Shown here piece after piece: positions 7,385 through 15,582 of a stretch of DNA of 28,313 nt. Every line of letters begins with the position of its first letter. Within the stretch, counting starts at the first letter, position 1. The translations under genes were made by a program, and so were the position numbers. This stretch comes from CBFGTJ01 sp965651815 (lineage in GTDB: Bacteria > Actinomycetota > Acidimicrobiia > Acidimicrobiales > Microtrichaceae), in NCBI GenBank assembly GCA_965651815.1, contig CBFGTJ010000017.1:1-28313 (forward strand). The letters run 5' to 3'. The notes beneath the pieces were generated by a model, which had not been told where the DNA came from, made no database searches, and was given only the letters and a program-made list of their open reading frames with translations.

Positions 7385-8707
7385 GTGAGCACCTCTGGGC
7401 CGTTCGGGTCCGACCCCTCCGACGACGACGACGGCGGCGGCGCCAACCCGTTCGAATCGATGGGCTTCTTCCTCCACGACCTGTCGCGCATGTTCGCGGC
7501 GGGTCCGGCGGGAAGTTGGGAGTCGGCGTACCAGCTGTCGGCGGCGATCGCGAACGAGGGGCAGCCCGAGTCGAACATCGACCCGGCCGAGCGCCTCGCC
7601 GTCGAGCAGCTCGCGCGGGTCGCCGAGCTGCAGGTGGCGGAAGCCACCGGCCGGCCGTTCGAGTCGCAGGTGCGCCTCGAGCCGCTCAACCGCACGCAGT
7701 GGGCCCGCCGCTTCCTCGACGACGAGCGGCCGCTGCTGGAGCGGCTCAGCGGCTCCATCGGCGCCGCCCTGCGCTCCCAGCTGGGTGAGCTGGGCGGCGA
7801 GGCCGACGCGGCGGCGGACCTGGGGCTGCCCGGGTTCCCCGGCATGCCGCCGGACGCGCTGCTGCAGCAGATGATGGAGATGCTCGGTCCGATGCTGCTC
7901 GGCATGATGGCGGGCAGCACCGCGGGGCACCTCGCGGGGCGGGCGCTCGGCCACTACGAGCTGCCGGTCCCCCGCCCGGTCGACGGGCCGTTGACCCTCG
8001 TGCTGCCCAACGTCGACGACTTCGCCGAGTCGTGGAGCCTGCCCGAGGACGGCATCCGCCTGTGGGTCGTGCTCTCCGACGTCGCGCACCACCACGTGCT
8101 GACGGTCCCGCACGTGCGGGAGCGCCTCGAGTCGCTGCTCACCCGCTACGTGTCGGCGTTCAGCGAGGACCCCGAGCAGATCGAGCGGCGGCTCGGCGAG
8201 CTGGGCGTGATGGACCAGATGGGCTCCGAGCCGGAGCTGGAGGCGATGCAGCGCCTGGCCGGGCAGCCGGACGTCCTGCTGGGGGCCATGCAGTCCGACG
8301 AGCAGCTGGCCCTCGTGCCCGAGCTCGACGCGCTGGTCGCGGCCATCGAGGGCTACGTCGACCACCTGCTCGACCGGATCGGCGGGCGCCTCGTGCCCGA
8401 GTACGACCGCATCACCGAGGCGCTGCGCCGCCGCCGGGTCGAGGCGGGCCCGGCGAACCGCTTCGTCGAGCGCCTGTTCGGGCTCGGGCTGTCCCAGCAG
8501 ACCTTCGACCGCGGCGCCGCGTTCGCCGAGGGCGTCGTGCAGCGCGCCGGCGAGGAGGCCCTGGAGGAGCTCTGGTCCGACCCCGCCCACCTGCCGACCC
8601 CGGCGGAGCTCGACGCCCCCGGCCTGTGGCTCGCGCGGGTCGGCATCGAGTCGGACCTCGGCGACGACGACCTCGACATCGAGATCCCCGACTTCCCGGA
8701 CCTCTGA
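7385..8707 (+). CDS. DUF2342 (zincin_2) family protein with degenerate HExxH
   Basis: This 440-residue protein matches the actinobacterial DUF2342 family, annotated as zinc-dependent metalloproteases or hydrolases. Landmarks are an acidic N-terminus, a Met-rich GFPGMPPDALLQQMMEML stretch (about 150-167), the NVDDFAESW region (209-217), and a C-terminal RRRRVEAGPANRFVERLFGL and DRGAAFAEGVV pattern. Where I expect HEVxHH, the sequence reads SDVAHHH (231-237): the first His is Ser and the catalytic Glu is Asp. The DNA reads tcc gac gtc gcg cac, with no sign of a frameshift. If the family is truly a zinc protease, this copy is likely inactive or altered. The GTG start sits 7 nt after a -10 hexamer. 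It ends convergent with the MFS gene. Confidence 0.82.
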   Translation: MSTSGPFGSDPSDDDDGGGANPFESMGFFLHDLSRMFAAGPAGSWESAYQLSAAIANEGQPESNIDPAERLAVEQLARVAELQVAEATGRPFESQVRLEPLNRTQWARRFLDDERPLLERLSGSIGAALRSQLGELGGEADAAADLGLPGFPGMPPDALLQQMMEMLGPMLLGMMAGSTAGHLAGRALGHYELPVPRPVDGPLTLVLPNVDDFAESWSLPEDGIRLWVVLSDVAHHHVLTVPHVRERLESLLTRYVSAFSEDPEQIERRLGELGVMDQMGSEPELEAMQRLAGQPDVLLGAMQSDEQLALVPELDALVAAIEGYVDHLLDRIGGRLVPEYDRITEALRRRRVEAGPANRFVERLFGLGLSQQTFDRGAAFAEGVVQRAGEEALEELWSDPAHLPTPAELDAPGLWLARVGIESDLGDDDLDIEIPDFPDL

Positions 8708-8714
8708 ACGCCGG

Positions 8715-8732
8715 CCCGGCCGTGAGGCCGGG
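8715..8732. terminator. Short GC hairpin between converging genes
   Basis: CCCGGCC and GGCCGGG pair around the loop GTGA, between the DUF2342 stop (8707) and the MFS stop (8742). Seven perfect GC pairs and the position between convergent genes suggest a bidirectional terminator; there is no T-run. Confidence 0.5.
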
Positions 8733-8741
8733 GCGGGGCCC

Positions 8742-10178
8742 TCAGGAACCGGCGCCGGGCGGCTCGTCGCCCTCCACGGCCACCGGCGGCCCATCCGGAC
8801 GCCGGCCGCGCCAGCGCTGGCCGCGGCGCCGGGCCTCCCGGCCGATCGTCCTGGCGTCGGGCAGCTTCGGGGGTTCCTGCCCGCTGCGGACGGCCCGCAT
8901 CGCGACGAACCAGAAGCAGCCGGCCGCGGCGGCGACCGCGGCGACCACCGCGCCCCCGAGCCGGGTCGGCATGGCGATGACCACGGGGATCGCGGCCCCG
9001 AAGACCCACACGACCTGGAAGCGGGACTCGAACCGGGCGAAGGAGCGGCCCCGGTTCGCGTCGGGGGCGTCCCGCTGCACGAGCGCGTCGAAGGCCTGCT
9101 TCCCCGCCGAGGCGGCCACCGCGACGCCGAAGGCCATCAGCGACTGCCCGGGCAGCCCGGCCAGCACGAGCCCGGCGCCCCCGGCCAGCACGGCCAGGGC
9201 GAGCGCGCCGAGCAGCAGGTACTCCTCGTCGAAGCGCTGCCGGATGCGGGGCGCCACGGCGGCGCCCACGAGCGCCCCGATGCCGCTGAGCGCGACGACC
9301 ACCCCGAAGTGCCACACGGGTGGGGCCGAGGAGGGTGCGAGGTCCGCCGGGTCGGGCACCGCGCCGGGCACGGCGGCGACCCGGCCGGTGACGGCGCCGA
9401 GGCCGGGCTCGGTGTGCTCGCCGCGGAGCGCGAAGGCGAGCAGGAAGGTCACGAGCCCGACGATCCACCGCAGGGTGCCCATCGCGGACGCGGCGGACAC
9501 CACCGCCGCGCTGCGAAGCGACGCACGCTCCGCGGTGCCGGCCGGCTGCTCGGCGACCCGGGTGGCGGGCACGCGCAGGGAGGCGAGGGTGGCGGCGACG
9601 AACACGAGGGCGCACAGGGCGGCGAGCACCGAGGGCCCGCCGATCCACAGGACCAGCGCGCCGGGGGCGCCCGCGCCGAAGGCGGCCAGCCCGGACAGCA
9701 CCTGGAGCTTCGAGTTCGCCTCGACCAGCGCCTGGTCGCTCACGACCACCCCGGGCACCAGCGCCGCCTTGGCGACCTGGTGGGACTTCGCGAGGACGAG
9801 CATCACGAACGCCTCGGGGAACAGCAGGAGGCTGTCGTTGGCGACCGCGGCGACGAGCAGCAGCGCCACGACGGCCCGCCCGGCCGCCGCGCCGGTCAGC
9901 ATCCAGCGGCGGCCGCCCTTCGCCCGGTCCATCGCCGGCCCGATGAACGGCCCGACGAGCGCGAACGGGGCCATCGTGAACAGGAGGTAGAGGGCGATCC
10001 GCCAGCGGGCGCCCGAGGGGTCGACCGAGAAGAACAGGGAGCCCGCGAGCACGAGCGCCACCAGCGCGTCCCCGCCCGTGGCGAGCACGTGGGTGAGGGC
10101 GAGCCGCCCGAACGGCGTCGACGTGTCGATGCCGAAGGGGGGCGAGGAGGTGCGTGGGGGGCGGGCGCCCGGGATCAC
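8742..10178 (-). CDS. MFS-type transporter
   Basis: This 478-residue polytopic membrane protein has about a dozen hydrophobic segments, split by a less hydrophobic stretch with GEHTEPGLGAVTGRV (about 252-266) and ending in a basic tail of about 60 residues. The loop after the second helix (GPFIGPAMDRAKGGRRWML) fits the MFS loop pattern with GPxxDRxxGRR. Substrate is unknown. The GTG start at 10178 is preceded, 6 nt away, by TACCAT, so it may be transcribed on its own although it follows regX3 by only 42 nt on the same strand. An ATG at 10186 is in another frame and meets a stop at once. Related MFS genes next to DUF2342 genes are, as I recall, common in actinobacteria. Confidence 0.8.
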   Translation of the reverse strand: MIPGARPPRTSSPPFGIDTSTPFGRLALTHVLATGGDALVALVLAGSLFFSVDPSGARWRIALYLLFTMAPFALVGPFIGPAMDRAKGGRRWMLTGAAAGRAVVALLLVAAVANDSLLLFPEAFVMLVLAKSHQVAKAALVPGVVVSDQALVEANSKLQVLSGLAAFGAGAPGALVLWIGGPSVLAALCALVFVAATLASLRVPATRVAEQPAGTAERASLRSAAVVSAASAMGTLRWIVGLVTFLLAFALRGEHTEPGLGAVTGRVAAVPGAVPDPADLAPSSAPPVWHFGVVVALSGIGALVGAAVAPRIRQRFDEEYLLLGALALAVLAGGAGLVLAGLPGQSLMAFGVAVAASAGKQAFDALVQRDAPDANRGRSFARFESRFQVVWVFGAAIPVVIAMPTRLGGAVVAAVAAAAGCFWFVAMRAVRSGQEPPKLPDARTIGREARRRGQRWRGRRPDGPPVAVEGDEPPGAGS

Positions 10179-10184
10179 GCGGCC

Positions 10185-10190
10185 ATGGTA
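10185..10190 (-). promoter_or_regulatory. -10 element of the MFS gene, probable leaderless start
   Basis: Read on the minus strand this is TACCAT, 6 nt before the GTG at 10178. It lies in the 42-nt gap after regX3. Confidence 0.4.
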
Positions 10191-10220
10191 CGGGCGGTCG
10201 GGGACGGTCCGGCGCAGGCC

Positions 10221-10958
10221 TCAGCGCGAGGCGACGTACTTGTACCCGAGGCCCCGGATCGTGACGATCTTCGTCGGGTTCGACGGGTCGACCTCGAGCT
10301 TCGAGCGCAGGCGCTTCACGTGGACGTCCAGGGTCTTGGTGTCGCCCACGTAGTCGCTGCCCCAGACCCGGTCGATGAGGGTCGACCGCTCGAGCACGCG
10401 CCCGGCGTTCTCCATCAGCAACGACAGCAGCTCGAACTCCTTGAGCGGCAGGTTGACGACCTCGCCGCGGACGCGCACCTCGTGGGAGGCGTGGTCCAGC
10501 TCGACGTCGTCGATGCGGATGACCTCGTCCTGGTCGGGCGGCAGCGGCGGAGGGGCTCCCCCACGGCGGCGGCGCAGCACCGCCCGCATGCGGGCGACGA
10601 GCTCGCGCAGGCGGTACGGCTTGGTGACGTAGTCGTCGGCGCCGACCTCGAGCCCGACCACGGTGTCGATCTCCGCGGACTTGGCGGTGACCATGATGAT
10701 CGGGACGTCGGTCCGCTGGCGCAGCTCGCGGCACACGTCGATCCCGGAGACCGTCGGGAGCATCACGTCGAGCAGCACCAGGTCCGGGTCGACGTCGTCG
10801 AAGCGGTCGAGGGCCTCCGCGCCGTCGCGGGCGACCTCGACGCGGAACCCCTCGCGCTCGAGGCCGACGCTCAGCGCGTCGATGAACGACTCCTCGTCCT
10901 CGACCACCAGCACGGTGGTCGGCGACGGGGACGAGTGGTTCGTGACAGCGTGGTGCAC
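10221..10958 (-). CDS. regX3: OmpR/PhoB-family response regulator, RegX3-like
   Basis: This 245-residue DNA-binding regulator has a receiver domain (about 15-130) with acidic pair E20/D21, phospho-acceptor D64 in LVLLDVMLP, T91 and K113, and a winged-helix output domain (about 145-243) with LPLKEFELLSLLMENAG, VKRLRSKLE and the closing IRGLGYKY. This is the RegX3/PhoP type that activates phosphate-starvation genes. GTG 10958 was chosen for the GAGGAG four bases upstream; it starts 8 nt after the senX3 stop. The regulator would be expected to bind the repeats upstream of pstS1 and pstS2. Its place at the end of the pst operon suggests positive autoregulation (inference). Confidence 0.92.
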   Translation of the reverse strand: MHHAVTNHSSPSPTTVLVVEDEESFIDALSVGLEREGFRVEVARDGAEALDRFDDVDPDLVLLDVMLPTVSGIDVCRELRQRTDVPIIMVTAKSAEIDTVVGLEVGADDYVTKPYRLRELVARMRAVLRRRRGGAPPPLPPDQDEVIRIDDVELDHASHEVRVRGEVVNLPLKEFELLSLLMENAGRVLERSTLIDRVWGSDYVGDTKTLDVHVKRLRSKLEVDPSNPTKIVTIRGLGYKYVASR

Positions 10959-10966
10959 CGCGCTCC

Positions 10967-12100
10967 TCAGGGTCCCGGCAGCCTCAACGTGAAGGTCGAG
11001 CCGACCCCCTCGGTCGACTCGACGGTCACCTCTCCCCCGTGGTTGCTCGCGACGTGGCGGACGATCGCGAGCCCCAGGCCCGTGCCGCCCGTGCGGCGGG
11101 ACCGGGCACGGTCGACCCGGTAGAACCGCTCGAAGATCCGGTCCAGGTCCCGGCGCGGGATGCCGATGCCCTGGTCCGCGACCTCCAGCAGCACGTCCTC
11201 GCCCTCCTGCCGGCCCGACACGGTCACCTCGGTGCCCTCGGTGGAGTACTTCACCGCGTTGTCCAGCAAGTTGTACATCGCGGAGACGAGCTGGCGCCGG
11301 TCGCCCACCACGCGCAGGTCCGGCGGGACCTCGACCCGCAGCCCGATGCCGGCCTGGTCGGCCGCGGCCGAGATCCGGTTCACCGCCTCGCCGACGACCG
11401 CGGACACCCGGACCCGTTCCGGCTCCGCCTCGTCGCCGAACTCGATGCGGCTGAGCTCGAGCAGGTCGTCGACGGTCGTGCCGGCCCGCTCCGCCTCGGT
11501 GATCATGCGCTCCGCGAGCCGTCGGGCGACCTCCCCCTCCGCCTCGTCCCGGATCGTCTCGGCGAGCAGCCCGAGGGCGCCGATCGGCGTCTTCAGCTCG
11601 TGGGAGATGTTCGCCACGAAGTCGCGGCGCACGGTCTCGGTGCGCCGCTGGAGCGAGCGGTCGTGCACGATCGCGAGCGCCCCGCCCTCCGGGCCGTCGT
11701 AGGGCGAGACGACCACGACGAACGACTGCGCAGGCGGGCCGAAGATCTCGACCTCGCGCCGGACCACCCGGCCGGCGAGCGCGGCGGGAACGAGCTCGCT
11801 GAGCGCGACCTCGACCAGCACCACCGGGTCCCGCGACTCGGCGTAGCGCCGGGCGGTCCGGTTCCGCAGCAGCTCCTCGCCGTCCGCACCGATGAGGATC
11901 ACGCCCTGCTCGATCGCGTCCAGGGCGTGGCGGAGGCGGGCCTCCAGCGCCGGCTCCTCCGGCTCCTCGGGTTCCGGCTCGGGCTCGGGGTCCCGGCCCT
12001 CCGAGCGTGGCGACCGCACGGCGAGCACCCCGATCGCGACGCCGGCGCCCAGCAGGACCGCGCCGGCGAGCAGCACGCCGACGACCTGCACCGCGCTCAC
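10967..12100 (-). CDS. senX3: Phosphate sensor histidine kinase, SenX3-like
   Basis: This 377-residue membrane kinase has a single clear transmembrane segment (about 5-28), an acidic Glu/Pro linker (38-50), a PAS-like domain (about 55-150), an H-box RRDFVANISHELKTP with phospho-acceptor H167, and an ATPase domain with N-box NLLDNAVKYS (N281), G1 DQGIGI (309-314) and G2 GTGLGL (339-344). With almost no extracytoplasmic part it probably senses phosphate indirectly through the Pst complex and PhoU, as in SenX3/PhoR systems. GTG 12100 lies 15 nt after the surE stop, with GAGG some 13 nt upstream. It is followed by its cognate regulator. Confidence 0.9.
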   Translation of the reverse strand: MSAVQVVGVLLAGAVLLGAGVAIGVLAVRSPRSEGRDPEPEPEPEEPEEPALEARLRHALDAIEQGVILIGADGEELLRNRTARRYAESRDPVVLVEVALSELVPAALAGRVVRREVEIFGPPAQSFVVVVSPYDGPEGGALAIVHDRSLQRRTETVRRDFVANISHELKTPIGALGLLAETIRDEAEGEVARRLAERMITEAERAGTTVDDLLELSRIEFGDEAEPERVRVSAVVGEAVNRISAAADQAGIGLRVEVPPDLRVVGDRRQLVSAMYNLLDNAVKYSTEGTEVTVSGRQEGEDVLLEVADQGIGIPRRDLDRIFERFYRVDRARSRRTGGTGLGLAIVRHVASNHGGEVTVESTEGVGSTFTLRLPGP

Positions 12101-12115
12101 GGTGGGCCCACCACC

Positions 12116-12883
12116 TCAGGAGCTCCGGGCGTGCAGGTGGTCGACCAGTCCCGGGGGCTCGTGGCCCCGGATGCCGGTCAGCGCGGTGACCACGGGGTGC
12201 CCCTGCGCGACCAGCACGGCGTCGGACCCGGGTGGGAGCACCTCGTCGGTGTGCACGAGCGCGAACTCGAGGCGCTCCTCGGTGCGGCCCGTGATCTCGG
12301 CCCGGATGTTGCCGAACGGGGCGAGCGTGCCGAAGCGGGCCTCGCGCAGCTCCTCCGCGGGCACGTCCGGCAGCGAGAGGTTCACCACCGTCGCCGGCTC
12401 GGCGCTCGCCAGCCACTCGACGACCTGCACGGTGAGCTGGCCGCCCGTGTCCCAGTGCTCGATGGAGTGCTCCCGCCCCGCGATGCTCGTGGCCACGGCG
12501 GACAGGCCGAGGTTGGCGGCGGTGAGCGCGGCGCCGACCGTGCCGGAGTGCAGGGTGAGCCGACCGGTGTTCAGACCCGGGTTGAGCCCGGAGGCGACGA
12601 GCTCGGGAGGGTCGCCGAACGCCCCGAGGCACGCGGCGAAGACGCACAGCGCCGGCGGACCGTCGAGCTCGATCGAGTGCACCCGGTCGAGCCCGGCCAG
12701 CGGCATCTCGCGGTAGCGCACGTAGGAACCGTCGACGAGGTTGCCGATCGCCGCGCCGCTGCCGCTGCGGTCGCCGTGGGGCGCCACCGCGAGGACCTCG
12801 TGGCCGGCCGCGTCCAGGGCGGTGGCCAGCGCGAGCAGCCCGGGCGCGTGCAGCCCGTCGTCGTTGGTGACGAGGATCCTCAT
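12116..12883 (-). CDS. surE: 5'/3'-nucleotidase SurE
   Basis: SurE is a cytoplasmic metal-dependent phosphatase that removes phosphate from nucleoside monophosphates. The sequence (255 aa) shows the N-terminal ILVTNDDG with metal-binding D8 and D9, the serine motif DRSGSG (S40), and SGLNPGLNTG with N101, followed by HSGTVGAAL. These are the residues expected of an active enzyme. Its ATG overlaps the phoU stop as ATGA, so it is translationally tied to the Pho operon. Presence between phoU and senX3 is unusual as far as I recall and suggests scavenging of phosphate from nucleotides when phosphate is short (inference). Confidence 0.93.
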   Translation of the reverse strand: MRILVTNDDGLHAPGLLALATALDAAGHEVLAVAPHGDRSGSGAAIGNLVDGSYVRYREMPLAGLDRVHSIELDGPPALCVFAACLGAFGDPPELVASGLNPGLNTGRLTLHSGTVGAALTAANLGLSAVATSIAGREHSIEHWDTGGQLTVQVVEWLASAEPATVVNLSLPDVPAEELREARFGTLAPFGNIRAEITGRTEERLEFALVHTDEVLPPGSDAVLVAQGHPVVTALTGIRGHEPPGLVDHLHARSS

Positions 12884-13686
12884 GCCGGGACCGGTCCCGA
12901 CCCCGACCCCTCGTCGGTCCCGGCCTCGCCAGCCTGGCCGGGCTCGCCGCGCTCGGCGCGCTCGGCGCGCTCGGCGGACCCCTCGCCCCTCGCCTCGGCC
13001 TCCCGCAGCCGCTGGCGCGCCGAGCCGGTCTTCTCGGGCAGCCAGCCGGTGACCATGTAGAGCACCCGCTCCCCGATGTTCACGGCGTGGTCGCCGATGC
13101 GCTCGTAGTAGCGGCCGATCATCGCCATCTGCACCGCGCCCTGGAGGTTGAGGTTCGTCTCCGAGTGCGACTGGAAGATCGCCTGCACGTACGCGACCTG
13201 CAGCTCGTCGAGGCGGTCGTCGATGTCGTCGAGCGCCGCAGCGAGCGAGGTGTCGGCGTCCACGTAGGAGTCGATCGCCGCCCGCACCAGGAACGCGGCC
13301 TCCACCCCCATCTGCTCGATCAGGCCCCGGATCTGCGGGCCGAACTCCACGTCGTAGATGCGGCGCGAGGCCTTGCACACGTTGACCATGAGGTCAGCGG
13401 AGCGCTCGAGCTCCCCGATGAGCCGCAGGGTGGTCAGGATGAACCGCAGGTCGCCGGCGATCGGCGACTGCAGCGCGAGCAGCCGGCAGCAGCGCTCCTC
13501 CAGCTCGATGCAGAAGTCGTCGATGACGTCGTCGCCGTCGATCAGCTCCTGCGCGGCGTGGAGGTCACGGTCGAGCAGCGCCGCGGTGCCGCGCCCGATG
13601 GTCTCGGAGACCATCGCGCCGAGGCGGATGAGGTCCCCCCGCAGGTCCTCCATCTCCTGGTGGAACTCGACGCGCAGCTCGCCCAT
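12880..13686 (-). CDS. phoU: Phosphate signalling protein PhoU
   Basis: PhoU links the Pst transporter to the sensor kinase and lowers signalling when phosphate is plentiful. The 268-residue protein has two three-helix PhoU domains (about 1-105 and 115-215). Metal-binding type motifs are ELERSADLMVN (first domain) and YYERIGDHAVNIGERV (second domain). After about residue 220 comes a disordered, charged tail rich in Ala, Glu, Arg and Gly, partly encoded by a 9-bp tandem repeat; this tail is longer than usual. ATG 13686 is 24 nt after the pstB stop, and the stop overlaps surE. Confidence 0.93.
   Translation of the reverse strand: MGELRVEFHQEMEDLRGDLIRLGAMVSETIGRGTAALLDRDLHAAQELIDGDDVIDDFCIELEERCCRLLALQSPIAGDLRFILTTLRLIGELERSADLMVNVCKASRRIYDVEFGPQIRGLIEQMGVEAAFLVRAAIDSYVDADTSLAAALDDIDDRLDELQVAYVQAIFQSHSETNLNLQGAVQMAMIGRYYERIGDHAVNIGERVLYMVTGWLPEKTGSARQRLREAEARGEGSAERAERAERGEPGQAGEAGTDEGSGSGPVPA
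12942..12977. repeat. 9-bp tandem repeat in the phoU tail
   Basis: Four units of gctcgScgS, the last three almost identical (12951-12977), encode repeated Ala-Glu-Arg triplets in the PhoU C-terminal tail. Such repeats can change length by slippage without breaking the frame. Confidence 0.7.
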
Positions 13687-13710
13687 GTCCTGGATCGCCC
13701 CTCTCAGCGG

Positions 13711-14604
13711 TCAGCCGTACCGGCCGGTGACGTAGTTCTCGGTGCGCTCGTCGGCGGGCGCGGAGAAGATCTTCTCGGTCTCGTCGAACTCGACGAGCAG
13801 GCCGGTGCGGGTGTCCCCGGCCTCCGACACCTCGGTCATGAAGAAGGCGGTCCTGTCGCTCACCCGCGCCGCCTGCTGCATGTTGTGGGTCACGATGATG
13901 ATCGTGTAGTCGCTCGCCAGCTCCTTCATCAGGTCCTCGATGCGGGAGGTGGCGATCGGGTCGAGCGCCGAGCACGGCTCGTCCATGAGGATCACCTCGG
14001 GGTTCGAGGCGACCGCCCGCGCGATGCAGAGCCGCTGCTGCTGGCCGCCGGAGAGGCCGAGCGCCGAGCTGCGCAGCCGGTCCTTCACCTCGTCCCACAG
14101 CGCGGCTCGGCGCAGCGACTCCTCGACGATGTCGTCGAGGCCGTGGCGCTGCCCGGCGATGCGGGGGCCGTAGGCGACGTTGTCGTAGATCGACTTCGGG
14201 AACGGGTTGGGCTTCTGGAAGACCATCCCGATGCGGCGACGCACCTCGACCGGGTTGACCGCCGGCTCGTACAGGTCGACGCCGTGGTAGTTGATCCTGC
14301 CCTCGACCCTGGCCGTCTCGATCAGGTCGTTCATCCGGTTGAAGCAGCGCAGCACGGTGGTCTTGCCGCAGCCGGACGGGCCGATGAACGCGGTGATCTG
14401 GTTCTGCAGGATCTGCATCGACACGTCCCGCACCGCCCGGAACTCGCCGTAGTACACGGAGAGCTGGTCCACGTCGAAGACCACGGGAGCGGGTTGCGCC
14501 CCCGTGGCGCCCGCCGGCGCGAGGTCGGTCGGTTGCACGCTCACCTCGGGGTTCCGGATGGCGGTGCCGGCCGCACCGCTCGGGGTCGTGGTCGGATCGG
14601 TCAT
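13711..14604 (-). CDS. pstB: Phosphate ABC transporter ATP-binding protein PstB
   Basis: PstB hydrolyses ATP to drive phosphate import by the PstSCAB complex. In 297 residues it shows Walker A GPSGCGKT (75-82), the PstB hallmark QKPNPFPKSIYDNVAYG (130-146), signature LSGGQQQ (184-190), Walker B VILMDEPCSALDP (204-216) and the H-loop IVTHNMQQA. A stretch of about 40 residues rich in Thr, Pro and Ala precedes the domain, making it longer than the usual 250-260 residues; the real start could be later, but no internal ATG or well-placed ribosome site argues for that. It begins 3 nt after the pstA stop. Confidence 0.95.
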   Translation of the reverse strand: MTDPTTTPSGAAGTAIRNPEVSVQPTDLAPAGATGAQPAPVVFDVDQLSVYYGEFRAVRDVSMQILQNQITAFIGPSGCGKTTVLRCFNRMNDLIETARVEGRINYHGVDLYEPAVNPVEVRRRIGMVFQKPNPFPKSIYDNVAYGPRIAGQRHGLDDIVEESLRRAALWDEVKDRLRSSALGLSGGQQQRLCIARAVASNPEVILMDEPCSALDPIATSRIEDLMKELASDYTIIIVTHNMQQAARVSDRTAFFMTEVSEAGDTRTGLLVEFDETEKIFSAPADERTENYVTGRYG

Positions 14605-14607
14605 CGG

Positions 14608-15573
14608 TCAAGCCCTCTTCTTCTCGAAGCGGTTGCGGAGCAGGATCGCCACGGCGTTCGCGAGGAGGACCACGGCCAAGAGTACGACGATCGCCGCTGC
14701 GGTGACCGCCTCCCACTCCTCGCCGGGGCGTCCCGCCCACGTGGTGATCAGGATCGGCATCGCGGTGAACCGCTCGCGCAGCGAGTCGAGCGCGAAGCTG
14801 TCACCGGAGGTGAGGTAGCCCGTCGTGGCGCCGACGAGGATCAGCGGGGCCGCCTCGCCGAGCGCCCGCGCGAGCGCGAGCACCGTGCCCGTGAGGATGC
14901 CGGGCGCCGCGTACGGCAGCACGTGGTCCCTCACGACCTCCCATCGGGTCGCCCCGACCCCGTAGCCCGCCTCGCGCAGACCCTGGGGCACCGCGCGGAG
15001 CGACTCGGCGCTGGTGATGATCACGATCGGCAGCACGAGGATCGCGAGCGTGAGCCCGGCGGACACGACGCTGCGGCCACCCGCGTCGGGACCGGTGATC
15101 CCCCCGAGCGCCTTGACGAAGATCGTGAACCCGAGGATGCCGTACACCACCGACGGCACCCCGGCGAGGTTGCGGATGTTGACGTCGACGAACCGGGCGA
15201 GGCGGCCGTTGCGGTTGGCGTACTCCTCCAGGTAGAGGGCCGCGGCGATCCCGATCGGGAAGGCGATCACCACGGTGAACACCCCGATGAAGAACGTGCC
15301 GCGCAGGCCCTGGAGGATCCCCGACTCGCTCGGCTGGGAGCGCATCGAGCCGGTGAGGAAGTCGCCCAGGCGCTCGGTGAGCACCGTGCGGCCACCGGAG
15401 ATCACGTCGACGAGGAGCACGACGAGGATCAGCACCGAGGTGGCGAGCGCGAGCAGCAGCACCGCGCGGAACACGGCGCCGGCCACGTCGCGCCGGCCCT
15501 GGGTGAGCTGCGCCCGCACGTCGCGCCGTGCAGCCCGTCGGGCGACCTGTCGTGGTGTGGAGAGGACGGACAT
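14608..15573 (-). CDS. pstA: Phosphate ABC transporter permease PstA
   Basis: This 321-residue polytopic membrane protein is one half of the phosphate channel. After a basic N-terminal stretch there are about six membrane segments; the family landmarks are IGIAAALYLEEYANR, RNLAGVPSVVYGILG, and the EAA-type loop LRAVPQGLREAGYGVGATRWEVVRDHVLPYA, which contacts PstB. ATG 15573 has AGGAG six bases upstream and begins 9 nt after the pstC stop. The stop is followed 3 nt later by pstB. Confidence 0.95.
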   Translation of the reverse strand: MSVLSTPRQVARRAARRDVRAQLTQGRRDVAGAVFRAVLLLALATSVLILVVLLVDVISGGRTVLTERLGDFLTGSMRSQPSESGILQGLRGTFFIGVFTVVIAFPIGIAAALYLEEYANRNGRLARFVDVNIRNLAGVPSVVYGILGFTIFVKALGGITGPDAGGRSVVSAGLTLAILVLPIVIITSAESLRAVPQGLREAGYGVGATRWEVVRDHVLPYAAPGILTGTVLALARALGEAAPLILVGATTGYLTSGDSFALDSLRERFTAMPILITTWAGRPGEEWEAVTAAAIVVLLAVVLLANAVAILLRNRFEKKRA

Positions 15574-15582
15574 CCCGGGCTC

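Noticed and set aside
10218..10232. Five-bp hairpin at the regX3 stop codon as a terminator
   Set aside because: Short stem, includes the stop codon, and chance occurrence is likely in GC-rich sequence.
11039..13060. Plus-strand frame of 673 codons opposite senX3, surE and phoU
   Set aside because: Same compositional artefact; the minus-strand genes carry all recognisable motifs.
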